From contig CAVVQV010000004.1 of NCBI GenBank assembly GCA_963750495.1, forward strand, positions 992,001 to 1,056,000: a stretch of 64,000 nt of DNA. The letters are read 5' to 3'. Numbering within the stretch: the first letter of the stretch is position 1; each line of letters opens with the position of its first letter. Positions 1-8,546 of the stretch are shown here, piece after piece. The DNA comes from JANLYC01 sp963750495 (GTDB lineage: Bacteria > Actinomycetota > Actinomycetes > Propionibacteriales > Nocardioidaceae). Made by a program: the position numbers and the translations under genes. The notes under the pieces were generated by a model. The model saw only the letters and a list, made by a program, of their open reading frames with translations. It did no database searches and was not told the DNA's origin.

Positions 1-1304
1 TTGCCCGAGCTCCAGATGTCGCGCAGGTACTCTTCCTGACGATCGTTGATGTCGCCGAACATCCGCTCGAGGAGCACCTCGGAGAAGCCCAGCACCGCGT
101 TCAGCGGCGTACGGAGCTCGTGGGACATGCTCGCCAGGAACTCGGACTTGTGCCGGCTCGCGACCTCGAGCTCGGCCGACTTGTGCTCCAGCTCTCGGTA
201 GAGCCGGGCGTTCACCAGGGCGAGCGCACACTGACTGGCGAACGTCTCGAGCAGGTCGCTGATGTCGGGCGAGAACGTCCCGGGTTCGCGGCGTCGCACC
301 ACCAGGGCACCGACGATCTTCCCCTCACGCAGCATCGGGACCGCGAGCAGGGACCGCCAGCCCGCCGCCGTCAGGATGGAGATATGGGGGTCGGGGGGCT
401 CCGTCGTGAGGTCTTCTGCCTGCACGGGGCGCCCTTCGCGCGCCGCACGACCGACAAGAGTGTCATCGAGCCCGACCTGCGTGCCCCGCAGTGCTTGCAG
501 CACGGCCTCGCTCGTCGCGAGCGCGGTCCGCACCCGGAAGCAGCGCGCCTCCTCGTCGTACTCCATCATCGAGCCACCGTCGGTCCCGGAGAGCTCGACA
601 GCGAGGCTGACGATCGTGGACAAGACCTCGTCGAGGTCGAGGCTCGAGCTCACCACCTGGCTGACCTCGCCGAGCGCCTCGAGCTGCTCGACCTTGCGCG
701 CGAACTGTGCGGTGCGCTCCTCGAGCGCACTGACGAGCTGGACCTGGTGAATGGCGACCGCAGCCTGAATGGCGAATGTCGTGAGCAGCTCACAGGACCG
801 GTCATCGAAGGGATCGACCCGATAGCGCATCAGCAGCAGCACGCCGACAACCTTGCCGTCGAGCAGCATCGGCGCGCCCAAGGTGGTCCGGTGCCCGATG
901 ATGCGCTGCAGCTCCGGTCGCCCGTACTCCGGATCGGCCAGGACATCGGTGATCTGCTGGGTCCTGCGATCGAGCGCAACGCGTCCGAGCATCGTGTCCC
1001 GGTCGAGCAGCACCGGATGCTCGCTCACCCACGCCTCGTAGCCGGGGATCTCATGCGAGGCACTGGCCAGCCGGAAGCGATCCCCGTCGAGCAGCTGGAG
1101 CTGCGAAATGTCGGCACGGCAGAGGTCGCGGACACTGCTGACGATGGTCCCGAGCACCGCCTCGGGATCCGAGGCCGACCGCCCGAGGGCGGTGAGCACC
1201 TCGTTCGTCGCCCGCAGCTGTTCGCGTGCTTTGCTCAGATCGAGCCGGAGGCGGTGGTCATTCGACTCCGACAGCCCCTCGGCCGAACGTCGCTCGTCGT
1301 GCAT
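1..1304 (-). CDS. GAF-GAF sensor histidine kinase, 3' end cut by window edge
   Basis: Reading the minus strand from ATG 1304 gives about 434 residues without a stop. There are two GAF-type sensory domains, roughly residues 30-170 and 190-345. A coiled linker follows, then a HisKA dimerisation helix with the H-box SHELRTPLNAVLGFSE; the phospho-accepting His is about residue 395. The ATP-binding HATPase domain must lie beyond base 1. No membrane segment or signal peptide is seen, so the kinase is probably cytosolic and senses a small ligand, redox state or another protein through GAF. The start is supported by GGAGGG a few bases upstream. No response regulator is visible beside it. The kinase identity is clear; the signal is unknown. 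Confidence 0.9.
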   Translation of the reverse strand, partial: MHDERRSAEGLSESNDHRLRLDLSKAREQLRATNEVLTALGRSASDPEAVLGTIVSSVRDLCRADISQLQLLDGDRFRLASASHEIPGYEAWVSEHPVLLDRDTMLGRVALDRRTQQITDVLADPEYGRPELQRIIGHRTTLGAPMLLDGKVVGVLLLMRYRVDPFDDRSCELLTTFAIQAAVAIHQVQLVSALEERTAQFARKVEQLEALGEVSQVVSSSLDLDEVLSTIVSLAVELSGTDGGSMMEYDEEARCFRVRTALATSEAVLQALRGTQVGLDDTLVGRAAREGRPVQAEDLTTEPPDPHISILTAAGWRSLLAVPMLREGKIVGALVVRRREPGTFSPDISDLLETFASQCALALVNARLYRELEHKSAELEVASRHKSEFLASMSHELRTPLNAVLGFSEVLLERMFGDINDRQEEYLRDIWSSG

Positions 1305-1346
1305 GGGGCCCTCCTGTCCGCTCTGGCGGAACGGCTGGCATGCCTT

Positions 1347-1362
1347 CGCGAGTGTGCTCGCG
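1347..1362. promoter_or_regulatory. Inverted repeat upstream of the GAF kinase
   Basis: CGCGAG-TGTG-CTCGCG is a perfect 6-bp inverted repeat with a 4-base spacer, 43 bases upstream of the kinase start. It could be an operator or a weak hairpin in the leader. The assignment rests on symmetry and position only. Confidence 0.3.
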
Positions 1363-1380
1363 GTTAGGAGCGATAGCAAC

Positions 1381-1450
1381 GCTCCGAGCGGGACCGAGCG
1401 GGACCGAGCAGGACCGAGCGGCACTGAGCGGCACTGAGCGGCACCGAGCG
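1381..1450. repeat. Seven-copy 10-bp tandem repeat
   Basis: Seven consecutive 10-base units fit the consensus G(G/C)ACCGAGCG. Units 2 and 4 are identical (ggaccgagcg), as are units 5 and 6 (gcactgagcg), and the others differ by one or two bases. The array lies in the 204-bp gap between the kinase start (1304) and the end of the hydrolase gene (1509). The 10-base period is close to one helical turn, so it could present a repeated face to a DNA-binding protein, or it may simply be a variable-number repeat. Confidence 0.85.
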
Positions 1451-1508
1451 GAGTCGTTCAGCGCGTCTCGGCGGCGATTCGGCTCACGCCCCGGCCCCGG
1501 CGGGTGGC

Positions 1509-2405
1509 TCAGGCGCGTGACAGCAGCCAGTCGTGGACCTCACCGAACTTCTCGCCGAGACTGAGGTGCCCCTCCCCGGCGAGCAGCATCGTCTCCGCGC
1601 CCGGCACCTCAGCGGCCAGCCACGTCCCGTGCGCGAAGGGCACCATCCGGTCCTCTTCGCCCTGACAGATCAGCACCGGTACGCCGATGGCGGCAGGCGA
1701 GAAACCCCAGTTGCGGGTGAACGCCAGGTCATCGTCGAGCCACCCGTCCACCCCCGGCCTCAACGCTTGCGACATCGAGGCGTGGAGTTGCTCGGCGTGC
1801 TCGCCGGTCAGCACTGCCTTGTCCACGTCCGGCAGCAGGCTCTCGAGCACCTGCGTCAGTTGTTCCGGTGTGGCGGCCAGCGTTTCGCGGCGCATCTCGT
1901 CCAGGAGCGGTCGCAGCAGCGGCTCCCCCTCCAGCGCCGCCGCAAACTCCTCGATGTTGCCCTCCCCCATGCCCGTCAGGAAGTCGAGGCCCTCGGTGTC
2001 GTAGGGCGCGGCAGAGGCGATCGTGGCCGCCGCGGTAACGCGTTCGGGCAGCAGCGCCGCGCACGCGAGCACATGCGGTCCGCCCCCGGACTCGCCCCAG
2101 GTGCAGAAGCGGTCGGCTCCGAGGTGGTCCGCGAGGGCGGCGATGTCGTCAGCCACGTCGGCCACCGAGCGATGCTCGCGTCGACTCGAATCTCCGTAAC
2201 CGGCGCGGTCGTACGATACCAACCTGATGCCCTTCTTGGCGGCATCCTCGGCCCACCATCTCGCCTGCACCCCCGAGGTGGGAGTGCCGTGGTGGTAGAT
2301 GACGAGGACCCCGTCCGGATCACCGGACTCGTAGGCATGCAGCGTGCGGCCGTCTGGAAGGGCAATGTCGAAAGCCCGGGCATTGGCCACGGCAGCTGAG
2401 ACCAT
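1509..2405 (-). CDS. Alpha/beta-fold hydrolase
   Basis: This 298-residue protein has the standard alpha/beta hydrolase layout. The oxyanion region is HHGTPTS near residue 38. The nucleophile elbow is GESGGG with Ser106, the acid is Asp252 in GEEDRMVP, and the base is His280 in GEGHLSLG. It has no signal peptide, so it is likely cytosolic. The substrate cannot be read from the sequence; relatives include esterases, haloalkane or epoxide hydrolase-like proteins and proline iminopeptidase-like enzymes. ATG 2405 is the only good start. The gene sits alone between smpB and the kinase on the same strand, about 60 bp from smpB. Confidence 0.85.
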   Translation of the reverse strand: MVSAAVANARAFDIALPDGRTLHAYESGDPDGVLVIYHHGTPTSGVQARWWAEDAAKKGIRLVSYDRAGYGDSSRREHRSVADVADDIAALADHLGADRFCTWGESGGGPHVLACAALLPERVTAAATIASAAPYDTEGLDFLTGMGEGNIEEFAAALEGEPLLRPLLDEMRRETLAATPEQLTQVLESLLPDVDKAVLTGEHAEQLHASMSQALRPGVDGWLDDDLAFTRNWGFSPAAIGVPVLICQGEEDRMVPFAHGTWLAAEVPGAETMLLAGEGHLSLGEKFGEVHDWLLSRA

Positions 2406-2464
2406 GCCGCGACTCTAGGGTCGGGCGGTGCTAGACGCCACCTCCGAGCTTCCGACGGCGCGGG

Positions 2465-2938
2465 TCAGAAGCCCTTCACCTGGCGGCCGAGCTCTCGGGT
2501 GGCTTCCCGCTCGGCATCGCGCTTGGCGATCGTCTGCCGCTTGTCGTAGGCCTTCTTGCCCTTGGCCAACGCGATCTCGACCTTGGCCCGGCCGTCCTTG
2601 AAGTAGAGCTTCAACGGGACGAGGGTGAGCCCGCGTTCGTTGACACGGCGCTCCATCTTGTCGATCTCGTGCCGGTTGAGCAGCAGCTTGCGCTTGCGAC
2701 GGGGAGCGTGGTTGTTCCAGGTCCCTTGGAGGTACTCCGGGATGTGCGCACCGTGCAGCCACACCTCGCCGTCGACGATCTCGGCGTACCCGTCGACGAG
2801 CGACGCACGACCGGACCGCAACGACTTCACCTCGGTCCCGGTCAGCACCAGCCCGGCCTCGAAGGTGTCCTCGATGTGATAGTCGTAGCGCGCCTTCTTG
2901 TTCTGGGCGATCAGCTGCTGCCCGCGCTCCTGGACCAT
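2465..2938 (-). CDS. smpB: SsrA-binding protein SmpB (trans-translation)
   Basis: SmpB binds tmRNA and brings it to stalled ribosomes for rescue and tagging. The 157-residue product carries family signatures: an N-terminal NKKARYDYHIEDTFEAG stretch, LTGTEVKSLRSGRASLVDGY, the ARRKRKLLLN-like basic strand, and a basic C-terminal tail ending VKGF that enters the mRNA channel. An ATG lies three codons upstream (2947), but GGGAGG abuts it directly. The same GGGAGG is 9 bases from ATG 2938, so I take the inner start. It is last in the ftsE-ftsX-M23-smpB set. The tmRNA gene is not next to it here. Confidence 0.95.
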   Translation of the reverse strand: MVQERGQQLIAQNKKARYDYHIEDTFEAGLVLTGTEVKSLRSGRASLVDGYAEIVDGEVWLHGAHIPEYLQGTWNNHAPRRKRKLLLNRHEIDKMERRVNERGLTLVPLKLYFKDGRAKVEIALAKGKKAYDKRQTIAKRDAEREATRELGRQVKGF

Positions 2939-3002
2939 GGCGCCCATCCTCCCTCATCGCCCAAGGCCTGGTCGAACCGGTTTGCCCGCCAGGTCGCAGG
3001 CG

Positions 3003-4307
3003 CTAGAGCCAGGTGACCGGGTTCACGGTGTAGCCGTTGACGTACACCATGAAGTGCAGGTGGCAGGCGGTCGAGTAGCCAGTGGTCCCTGAGTAGGCGA
3101 TCAGCTCGCCGCGCTTGACGTGCTGGCCGGTACCGGCGACGAACGAGGTCAGGTGGTTGTACGACGTCTGCAGGCTGACGCCGCGCACGAACCCGTGGTC
3201 GAGGATGATGCGGTTGCCGTAGCCCTCGTTGTAGTACTCCGACAGGACCCGACCAGGCGCGGCCGCGTACACCGGCGTCCCGCAGTCCGCGTGGAAGTCC
3301 GTGCCGTCGTGGAGCTTCCAGACGTGCAGGATCGGATGCATGCGCATCCCGTATGGGGAGGTGATGTACGTGTTCATCACCGGGTAGCTCAGGAAGCCAC
3401 CCCCGTCGTTGGTGAAGTGACCGGACTGGCGCTGGTGCTGCCGCGCACGAGCCTCGGCGATCTTGCGCAGCTTGTTCTCGACGCGTTTCTGCTCGGCCTC
3501 GAGCTTGGCCAGGCGCTGCTTCTCGCGTGCCTTCGCCTCGGCAATCTTCTTCTTCGCGTGCCGGAGGTTGTCGAGCCGGGTGGCGACGTCCTCCTTGGCA
3601 GCACGCGCCTGATCCCTGAGGGAGAGCTTCGTGGCCAGGATCTGAGCCGCCTCCTGGCGCTTCTGGGCGACCTCGTCCCGGGTTTCCTGCACGCGCTGCT
3701 CGGTCAGGACCAGCAGCACCTTGGTCGCCTCGAAGCGCTGCAGGGTGACCGTCTGCTTGTCGACCACCATCTGCGATGCCTGCAGGTTGTCGACCACCTG
3801 TTGAGCCGACTCGGAGCCGAACGCCACACCGAGGCTCATGACGGCGGTGCCGCCGGTCTGATACGTCGCGACTGCATCCGACGCCAGCTCCGCGCGTTGC
3901 AGGACGACCGCCTCGGTGCCGTGTCGCAGCTCGCGCTCAGCATCGCGCAGGCGGATCACGGCGAGGTGCAGGAGGTGTTGCATCTCCTGGTCGCGCACGG
4001 CTGCGGCAGCCGCCTGTTGCTCGAGGTCTTCGAACCTGGCGCGGGCATCGCGCAGGTCCGTCGTGGCGGCCTCGACCCGCGCCTGCGCGTGCAGCAGCTT
4101 GGTGGAGATCTCGTCGAGATCCTGGGACTTCGCGCTGATGCGGTTGTCGAGCCGGTGCTTCTTGTGGTGCAGCTTCGAGTGGTCGTCACCGGACGCGACG
4201 CCGGAGGACGGGGCCGCGAACGCAGCGCTGACCAGAGCTGCCGAGAGCAGCATGGTCACGCCGATTCGGACCCGTCCTGCGCGTCCTCGGGGGAAGAACT
4301 GGAGCAC
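3003..4307 (-). CDS. Secreted M23 (LytM) peptidoglycan peptidase with coiled coil, probable FtsEX partner
   Basis: This is a 434-residue exported protein. A signal peptide or membrane anchor spans about residues 14-33 and is cut near AFA-AP. A long coiled-coil region follows at about 43-290, rich in Arg, Glu, Ala and Lys, with one non-coiled interruption around 150-175. The LytM peptidase domain spans about 310-434. Zinc-ligand motifs are HDGTDF (His333, Asp337) and HLH (His416, His418), so the site looks intact. The coiled-coil plus M23 layout resembles EnvC, and the position directly downstream of ftsX suggests FtsEX activates it during septal wall cleavage; that is inference from context. 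GTG 4307 is the start taken. Confidence 0.88.
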   Translation of the reverse strand: MLQFFPRGRAGRVRIGVTMLLSAALVSAAFAAPSSGVASGDDHSKLHHKKHRLDNRISAKSQDLDEISTKLLHAQARVEAATTDLRDARARFEDLEQQAAAAAVRDQEMQHLLHLAVIRLRDAERELRHGTEAVVLQRAELASDAVATYQTGGTAVMSLGVAFGSESAQQVVDNLQASQMVVDKQTVTLQRFEATKVLLVLTEQRVQETRDEVAQKRQEAAQILATKLSLRDQARAAKEDVATRLDNLRHAKKKIAEAKAREKQRLAKLEAEQKRVENKLRKIAEARARQHQRQSGHFTNDGGGFLSYPVMNTYITSPYGMRMHPILHVWKLHDGTDFHADCGTPVYAAAPGRVLSEYYNEGYGNRIILDHGFVRGVSLQTSYNHLTSFVAGTGQHVKRGELIAYSGTTGYSTACHLHFMVYVNGYTVNPVTWL

Positions 4308-4367
4308 AGTCTGGGGACCTCACGTCGAGAGCTGAGAACCTTGTCTATCGACGGTAACCGGTCGAGG

Positions 4368-5285
4368 TCACACTTTGAGGTATTTACGCGTCATCAGCAG
4401 CGTCGGAATCACAGCGAGTATCAGGGCGATCACGACGATGAACAACATCGACTTCGTCGCATCGGCCCAGACCACCCAGGGCCAGATCTTCAGCTGCCCC
4501 TTCAGCCACGGCACGAACAGCTGCATCACCACGAGGATCGACGAACACGCGAGCAGCGCTCCGACCATGGCGGAGAAGACCACTTCGAGCACGAACGGCA
4601 GCTGGATGTAGATGCTCGAGGCGCCGACGAGGCGCATGATCCCGATCTCGCGTCTTCGCGCCATCGCGGCCAGCCGGATCGTGTTCGACACCTGGAGCAC
4701 GGCCGCCAGGACGAGAGAGCCCGCGCCGCCCAGCGCGGCCCACTTCAGCACGTTGAGCGTGGTGTAGATCGGCGCCAGCCGGTCGCGCAGGTCGACGATC
4801 TGCTCGACCCCCTGCAGATTCTGCACGGAGCTCACCAGGGCCTTGGTGTCGTCGGGGTTGGCGAGCTTGACCCAGTACGCCGTGGGCATGTCGGAGACTC
4901 TGATCTCCGAGCCGATGGCGTCGGGATTGCCCTGCGAGTCCGTGTGCGTGGACTGGAAGCCGTCAAACGCCTCTTGGCGCGTGCGGTACCGGTACGAGTC
5001 GACGTACGGGCTGTTCTGGATGACCTTGAGGACGGCGGCCTCTTGCTCCTGGGTCGCCTGACCGCTCACGCAGTTCGGTGAGTTGGAGTTCTTGGCACAG
5101 AAGGCCACCTGCACCTCGAGCTGGCTCCCGAAGTACTTCTCGATCGTGCCGACCTGGTACCGGATGAGCAGGCCGAGACCGACGAGGGTCAGGGAGATCC
5201 AGATCGTCAGGATGACGGCGAGCGTCATCGACACATTGCGCTTCAGCCCGCTGCCGAGCTCAGAGGCGACATATCTCAGTTGCAT
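4368..5285 (-). CDS. ftsX: Cell division ABC permease FtsX
   Basis: FtsX is the membrane subunit of the FtsEX complex, which passes ATP-driven signals to periplasmic wall hydrolases. The 305-residue protein has the family topology: one N-terminal membrane helix (about 20-43), a large extracytoplasmic domain (about 45-175) and three C-terminal helices. The N-terminal motif RYVASELGSGLKRN and the cytoplasmic RLAAMARRREIGIMRLVGAS are typical. The external domain has two cysteines (FCAK and NCVSG) that may form a disulfide. It lies 43 bp downstream of ftsE and 60 bp upstream of the M23 peptidase gene, consistent with one operon. Confidence 0.96.
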   Translation of the reverse strand: MQLRYVASELGSGLKRNVSMTLAVILTIWISLTLVGLGLLIRYQVGTIEKYFGSQLEVQVAFCAKNSNSPNCVSGQATQEQEAAVLKVIQNSPYVDSYRYRTRQEAFDGFQSTHTDSQGNPDAIGSEIRVSDMPTAYWVKLANPDDTKALVSSVQNLQGVEQIVDLRDRLAPIYTTLNVLKWAALGGAGSLVLAAVLQVSNTIRLAAMARRREIGIMRLVGASSIYIQLPFVLEVVFSAMVGALLACSSILVVMQLFVPWLKGQLKIWPWVVWADATKSMLFIVVIALILAVIPTLLMTRKYLKV

Positions 5286-5328
5286 GGTTTCCAGTTCTCT
5301 GGGGGAGGCTTGTCTGGCAGGTCAGCGA

Positions 5329-6018
5329 TCAGGACTGGTATCCGTACACACCGCGGGCCTGGTCACGGACGACATGACCCGACTGCAGCTCGATCACTCG
5401 CTTGCGCATCTGGTCGACGATCCCGGAGTCGTGCGTGGCCATCATGACCGTCGTGCCGGTCCGGTTGATGCGGTCGAGCAGCTTCATGATGCCGACCGAG
5501 GTGGTGGGGTCGAGGTTTCCGGTCGGCTCGTCGGCGATCAGGATCATCGGACGGTTGACGAAGGCCCGGGCGATGGCCACCCGTTGCTGCTCACCACCGG
5601 AGAGCTCGTCCGGCATCCGGTGGCCCTTGCTCTCGAGACCGACCAGCTCGAGGGTCTCGGGGACCACCTTGTTGACCACGGACCTCGGCTTGCCGATGAC
5701 CTGGAGGGCGAACCCGACGTTCTCGGACACGTTCTTGTTGGGCAGCAGTCGGAAATCCTGGAACACCGTGCCGATCTGGCGGCGCAGCCCGGGGACCTTC
5801 CAGCTGGCCAGCCGGTTGATCTCCTTGCCGGCGACGAAGACGTGGCCGGAGGTCGGGCTGGCCTCGCGCAGGATCAGCCGGAGGAACGTCGACTTGCCAG
5901 AACCTGACGCACCGACGAGGAAGACGAACTCGCCCTTCTCGATGTCGACGTCGATGTTGTCCAGCGCGGGGCGGTTCTGCCCGGCGTAGGACTTGGTGAC
6001 TTTTTCGAACCGGATCAC
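5329..6018 (-). CDS. ftsE: Cell division ATP-binding protein FtsE
   Basis: FtsE is the ATPase subunit of FtsEX. The 229-residue ABC domain shows Walker A GASGSGKST near residue 36, a Q-loop (TVFQDFRLLPNKNVSENV), the signature ELSGGEQQRVAIARA, Walker B MILIADEPTGNLDP and a switch His in ATHDSG. The Walker B variant DEPTGNLDP and the length are characteristic of FtsE. It starts at GTG 6018. In other actinobacteria prfB usually lies just upstream; here an unrelated exporter intervenes. Confidence 0.96.
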   Translation of the reverse strand: MIRFEKVTKSYAGQNRPALDNIDVDIEKGEFVFLVGASGSGKSTFLRLILREASPTSGHVFVAGKEINRLASWKVPGLRRQIGTVFQDFRLLPNKNVSENVGFALQVIGKPRSVVNKVVPETLELVGLESKGHRMPDELSGGEQQRVAIARAFVNRPMILIADEPTGNLDPTTSVGIMKLLDRINRTGTTVMMATHDSGIVDQMRKRVIELQSGHVVRDQARGVYGYQS

Positions 6019-6087
6019 TGGCCAGAGTCTAGGTGACGTGTCTGAACGTTCCTGGGAGGGCCGGAACGGCGCGCCACGCCCACCCGG

Positions 6088-6990
6088 CTACTCGGTGCGG
6101 TCGAACAGGCGGACGGCGATGCCGATGAGGGCGACGGTGACCACCGCCACCAGACCGAGCTGCACGGCGATCGGAACCTCCCAGCCACCCCAGGTGATCG
6201 GCGGGTCGAGCTGGTTGCGCACCTGAGGCGCCAGGTCGAGGTGGTTGAACACCGCCGTGCGCATCGGCTGGACGGCGTACGTGAGCGGGTTCAGGCGCGT
6301 GAGCACGGACAACCAGCCGGGGAGGTTGGCGAGCGGGAAGAGCGTGCCGCTGAGGAACATCATCGGCATGATCAGCATCTGGGTCACCGGCATCGCCGCC
6401 TGGATCGTCTTGATCCGGGCGGAGAGGACGACGCCCAGCGCCGTGAGCATCATCGAGCCGAGGAACAGGCAGAGCAGCAGCGTCAGGATCAGTCCGACGT
6501 TGTAGGGCACTCCGACGAGTCCCCCCAGGGCCAGCACGATGCAGGCCTGGAGGGTCGCGGACGTCGCCCCGCCGAGGCACTTGCCGACGATGATGGCGGC
6601 CTTGGAGATCGGCGCGACGAGCATCTCGCGGAGGAAGCCGAACTCGCGGTCCCACACCAGCGAGATCCCCGCGAAGACCGCCATGAAGAGGACCGACATC
6701 GCCAACACGCCTGGGAACAGGAAGGTGCGGAAGTCGACGGCGTCGTTGGTCTGCACGATGCTGCCCAGCCCCGTTCCCATCACGAACAGGAACAGCAGCG
6801 GTTGCAGCAGCATCGCGACCATCCTGGCCCGGTCCTGCACGAACCGGATCAGCTCTCGGCGCAACACCACTGCGGTGGCACGGAGCTCGTGCCGGAGCCC
6901 GCCGGCGGAGAGCTCGATGCGCGGCGCAACGAGCTGACTGCCGGGGTCTCGCGGGCCGGCGGTGGAGGTCTGCTGGTCCGGCATGGTCAT
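6088..6990 (-). CDS. ABC-2 type transporter permease (DrrB-like)
   Basis: This 300-residue membrane protein carries an ABC-2 permease domain with about six helices between residues 60 and 295. It includes the conserved region FLSGTLFPLANLP between helices 5 and 6, as in DrrB/NodJ-type exporters. The N-terminal 30 residues are polar and cytoplasmic. Its ATG overlaps the TGA of the upstream ATPase gene (ATGA), so the two are translationally coupled. Together they should form an exporter of a hydrophobic compound such as a drug or lipid; the substrate is not evident. Confidence 0.9.
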   Translation of the reverse strand: MTMPDQQTSTAGPRDPGSQLVAPRIELSAGGLRHELRATAVVLRRELIRFVQDRARMVAMLLQPLLFLFVMGTGLGSIVQTNDAVDFRTFLFPGVLAMSVLFMAVFAGISLVWDREFGFLREMLVAPISKAAIIVGKCLGGATSATLQACIVLALGGLVGVPYNVGLILTLLLCLFLGSMMLTALGVVLSARIKTIQAAMPVTQMLIMPMMFLSGTLFPLANLPGWLSVLTRLNPLTYAVQPMRTAVFNHLDLAPQVRNQLDPPITWGGWEVPIAVQLGLVAVVTVALIGIAVRLFDRTE

Positions 6991-7952
6991 CGGGTGCCTG
7001 CCTTGGCCCGCTCGGCGTCGGAGATGGTCGTTCCGGTGTAGGTCATGAAGACGTCGTCGAGGCTGGGGCGCGTGACCGTGACCGTCGTGATGGGCACGCC
7101 GAGCTCGCTGAAGAGTCGTGGGATGAACTGCGCGCCGCCGGCGACGCCGACCGTCACCGAGCCTTCGTGCATGCCCGCGTCGAGCCCGAACCGGTCGCGC
7201 AGATGGGTGATGGCGAGCTCGTCGTCCTCCGTCCGGAACTGGACGCGGTCCTTGCCGATGCCGGATTTCAAGGCATCCGGTGTGTCGATGACGGCGATCT
7301 CGCCGGCGTTCATGATGGCCATCCGGTCGCAGTGCTCGGCCTCGTCCATGTAGTGCGTGGTCATGAAGACGGTGATGTCCTCGGCCTCGCGCAGCTGGGC
7401 GACGTACTGCCAGATCGAGGCCCGTGTCTGGGGGTCGAGTCCGATGGTGGGCTCGTCGAGGAAGAGCACCCTGGGCGAGTGCAGCAGCCCGCGGCCGATC
7501 TCGAGCCGACGTTTCATACCGCCGGAGTAGGTCTGGACCTTGTCGCGCCGACGGTCGGCCAGCCCCACCATCTCGAGGACGGCGTCGATGCGCTTCTTCA
7601 GCACGGCGCGAGGTACGCCGTACAGCTCTCCGTGGAAGTTGAGGTTCTGGTCAGCCGTCAGGTAGTTGTCGAGCGTCGGCTCCTGGAACACGAGACCGAT
7701 GCTGCGGCGTACCAGCGAGCGCTGGGTCACGACGTCGTAGCCGGCGACCGTGGCCTCGCCGGCGGTCGGGTCGGCCAACGTGCAGAGGATCTTGATCGTG
7801 GTCGACTTGCCGGCGCCGTTGGGTCCGAGGAAGCCGAACATCTCGCCCTCGGGCACGGCGAAGTCGATACCGCGGACGGCGTGGATCTCGCCGTAGTCCT
7901 TGACAAGGCCGTCGACCGTGATCGCCGGCGGCGGCAGCGAAGGTGGTGGCAT
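6987..7952 (-). CDS. ABC transporter ATPase, DrrA family
   Basis: This 321-residue ATPase has Walker A GPNGAGKST, signature TYSGGMKRRLEIGRGLL, Walker B RVLFLDEPTIGLDP and a switch His in TTHYMDEAEHCDR. The C-terminal extension of about 90 residues after the nucleotide-binding domain is the DUF4162-type tail found in the daunorubicin-resistance (DrrA) family. AGGAAGG precedes ATG 7952. It is coupled by a 4-base overlap to the DrrB-like permease. The exporter may serve self-protection or lipid export; no biosynthetic genes lie nearby to specify a substrate. Confidence 0.92.
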   Translation of the reverse strand: MPPPSLPPPAITVDGLVKDYGEIHAVRGIDFAVPEGEMFGFLGPNGAGKSTTIKILCTLADPTAGEATVAGYDVVTQRSLVRRSIGLVFQEPTLDNYLTADQNLNFHGELYGVPRAVLKKRIDAVLEMVGLADRRRDKVQTYSGGMKRRLEIGRGLLHSPRVLFLDEPTIGLDPQTRASIWQYVAQLREAEDITVFMTTHYMDEAEHCDRMAIMNAGEIAVIDTPDALKSGIGKDRVQFRTEDDELAITHLRDRFGLDAGMHEGSVTVGVAGGAQFIPRLFSELGVPITTVTVTRPSLDDVFMTYTGTTISDAERAKAGTR

Positions 7953-8016
7953 GGTGGCCTTCCTGGAGCGCGGTCACCCGCGGTCCAGTCCCAGTGTAGG
8001 GACGGCCTCCCGAGGC

Positions 8017-8526
8017 TCAGGCCTGACCTGCGAGCGCGCGTTCGGCGGCGCTCCTCCGTAGCGTCTCCAGCTCTTCCAGCTGGCGCTTTGCTCGCGCCTG
8101 GAGGTCGTGGATCTCGTCGGCGGCGATCCGATCGTCGTACGACGCCACCACCTCGAGCGCCTGCCAGCAGGCCAGCTTCCCCTCGACACCGAGCCGCATG
8201 GCCTCGAGCTCGACCAGGTCGGTGAGCGGAGTCCTCGAGAACAGACTGCCGTTGGGCTTGAGCCGCCCGACCTTTTCAGCCAGCCAGCCGAGTGCGATCC
8301 GGTGCTGCTGGGGCGTGAGCTCGAGCTGCTTCATGAGGTCGAGGAGGGCCTGTCGGTCCTCGGCCACCTCGTCGGCCATCGCCAGCAGTGTCGACCGGGC
8401 CGCGGGATCGGTCTGGGTGGGCGCTGCTCGGCGGAACAGCTCGACGCCCCCGGCCGCTCCGGTGAGGTGGTCGTTGAGGTAGACCGACAGCAGGCTCTGT
8501 CGGCTCGGGCTCGTGGTTTCAGACAT
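8017..8526 (-). CDS. Hypothetical helical protein (ferritin-like appearance)
   Basis: I do not recognise this 169-residue protein with certainty. It reads as nearly all alpha-helix: a helix with SVYLNDHLTGAAGGVELFRR, a second with Ala/Glu/Asp-rich DEVAEDRQALLDLM, then MRLGVEGKLACWQALE and a C-terminal charged helix. The spacing of acidic residues and His across four helices recalls ferritin-like or DUF892-type bundles, but no complete metal site is apparent. ATG 8526 is chosen because the frame upstream of it runs through the long inverted repeat and is not coding in character. The gene lies between the DrrAB exporter and the repeat, on the exporter's strand. Confidence 0.65.
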   Translation of the reverse strand: MSETTSPSRQSLLSVYLNDHLTGAAGGVELFRRAAPTQTDPAARSTLLAMADEVAEDRQALLDLMKQLELTPQQHRIALGWLAEKVGRLKPNGSLFSRTPLTDLVELEAMRLGVEGKLACWQALEVVASYDDRIAADEIHDLQARAKRQLEELETLRRSAAERALAGQA

Positions 8527-8546
8527 GTGGTGTTGCGTACCCGTAG

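Noticed and set aside
120..1367. Long plus-strand open frame opposite the GAF kinase
   Set aside because: The minus strand encodes an unmistakable GAF-GAF-HisKA protein across the same bases; the plus frame is a high-GC antisense shadow with no motif.
2406..2464. Possible tmRNA (ssrA) gene next to smpB
   Set aside because: Only 59 bp lie downstream of smpB, and none of the flanking gaps can hold a tRNA-like tmRNA of several hundred bases.
3120..5081. 653-codon plus-strand open frame across the M23 peptidase and ftsX
   Set aside because: It runs antisense through two well-recognised genes and shows Arg/Asp/His-rich composition typical of antisense frames.
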